64,000 nucleotides of DNA. Origin: Rossellomorea aquimaris. GTDB taxonomy: Bacteria > Bacillota > Bacilli > Bacillales > Bacillaceae_B. The notes under the pieces are model-generated. The model had not been told where the DNA came from and did not search any database. It saw only the letters and a list, made by a program, of their open reading frames with translations. Below, in pieces: positions 63,568 through 64,000 of this stretch (the first letter of the stretch is position 1; each line of letters opens with the position of its first letter). Location of the stretch: the NCBI RefSeq assembly GCF_003315075.1, contig NZ_QNRJ01000001.1, positions 353,158-417,157 of the forward strand, in the 5' to 3' direction. The translations under genes and the position numbers were made by a program.

Positions 63568-63930
63568 TTAATTGGACCAAGAATTCATTCCACCCTTAAC
63601 ATTTGTAACCGTTGTGAATCCTTGCTTTTTAAGCACTTTACAGGCACTGGCACTTCTCATTCCACTTTGACAAATCACAATGATTTCTTTATCCTTCGAT
63701 AATTTGTGAGCATGTTGTTGTAAAGACTGTAATGGTATGTTCTTAAAGTGTCTGATGTGATTTTGTCTGAATTCTCCCGGTGTACGAACATCAATGAATT
63801 GCTTGTCAGTATTACCAAACAATGATTTTAATTCATTCGTTGAAATTTGTTTGATATTTTCCCCTGGTTTCTTCATCATCACATAAAGATAAATAAGTAT
63901 GGCTAGTACAATTACTCCAATAAATTCCAA
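63568..63930 (-). CDS. Membrane-anchored rhodanese (YqhL-like)
   Basis: 120 residues: N-terminal helix (EFIGVIVLAILIYLYVMM) and a rhodanese domain with FIDVRTPGEFRQNHIRHFKN and active loop VICQSGMRSASACKVL. TTG 63930 is preferred as GAGGTGA lies 5 bases upstream; a GTG three codons earlier has no site. First visible gene of the rhodanese cluster; the promoter would lie at the window edge. Confidence 0.85.
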   Translation of the reverse strand: MEFIGVIVLAILIYLYVMMKKPGENIKQISTNELKSLFGNTDKQFIDVRTPGEFRQNHIRHFKNIPLQSLQQHAHKLSKDKEIIVICQSGMRSASACKVLKKQGFTTVTNVKGGMNSWSN

Positions 63931-64000
63931 AAATATCACCTCATCTGTTTGAATTAATCTGATTCCAAAGCATTTACTTTATAGCTTTATAATATACCCT

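Overview
The window is chromosomal DNA of a low-GC, endospore-forming Bacillaceae. Pointers are a CwlJ-type spore cortex hydrolase, DesK/DesR, TenA/TenI/ThiO and YkoEDC in Bacillus arrangements, a SAM-riboswitch cysH operon, a guanine-riboswitch xpt-pbuX operon and a staygreen-family gene. The gene mix suggests Bacillus sensu lato or a marine relative such as Rossellomorea, but the species cannot be fixed from sequence alone. I saw no rRNA, tRNA, CRISPR array, IS element or prophage block. Most genes lie on the minus strand.

Layout: 1-5.3 kb (+ strand) holds a gene end, an AgcS symporter, a secreted protein, a staygreen gene broken by an in-frame TAA, a poorly coding stretch, ykuK and a Cys/His-rich spore-coat-like protein. 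5.4-9.9 kb (-) holds cwlJ, an acyl-CoA synthetase and the riboswitch-controlled xpt-pbuX operon. 9.9-18 kb (-) is one sulfate assimilation and siroheme operon (yezD-cysH-cysP-sat-cysC-sir-DUF3906-sumT-sirB-sirC) behind a SAM riboswitch. 18-28.8 kb (-) is a fatty- or hydroxy-acid degradation regulon with its own TetR regulator and repeated operator-like palindromes. It contains separate genes matching the two halves of the ACAD10/ACAD11 proteins. 28.9-30.3 kb is a cystine symporter. 30.4-38.1 kb (-) is a TPP-riboswitch operon (tenA-ykoE-ykoD-ykoC-tenI-thiO-thiS-thiG-thiF) ending in a wrecked thiE-like gene.

38.3-43.6 kb holds desKR (without the desaturase gene), a ribbon-helix-helix protein, a secreted tandem cyanophycinase-like peptidase and a DUF6509 protein. 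43.8-56.5 kb carries housekeeping and orphan genes: exoA, a DEAD-box helicase, a duplicated P-loop protein, an AIM24 protein, speD, a CAP-domain protein, a DsbA-like protein, a Suv3-like helicase, an SRPBCC protein and a HAD phosphatase. 56.6-64 kb carries DUF948 and MtnX-like genes, two candidate non-coding RNAs in one intergenic space, ppiB, a holin-like protein, a PfpI protein, a small membrane protein, a YkwC-type dehydrogenase, DUF202 and a rhodanese/persulfide cluster.

Most likely to reward a second look: the split ACAD10/11 module with its TetR operators, the two ncRNA candidates at 57.8-58.2 kb, yezD lying between the SAM riboswitch and an internal hairpin, the staygreen nonsense codon, the thiE remnant, and the duplicated peptidase and P-loop proteins.
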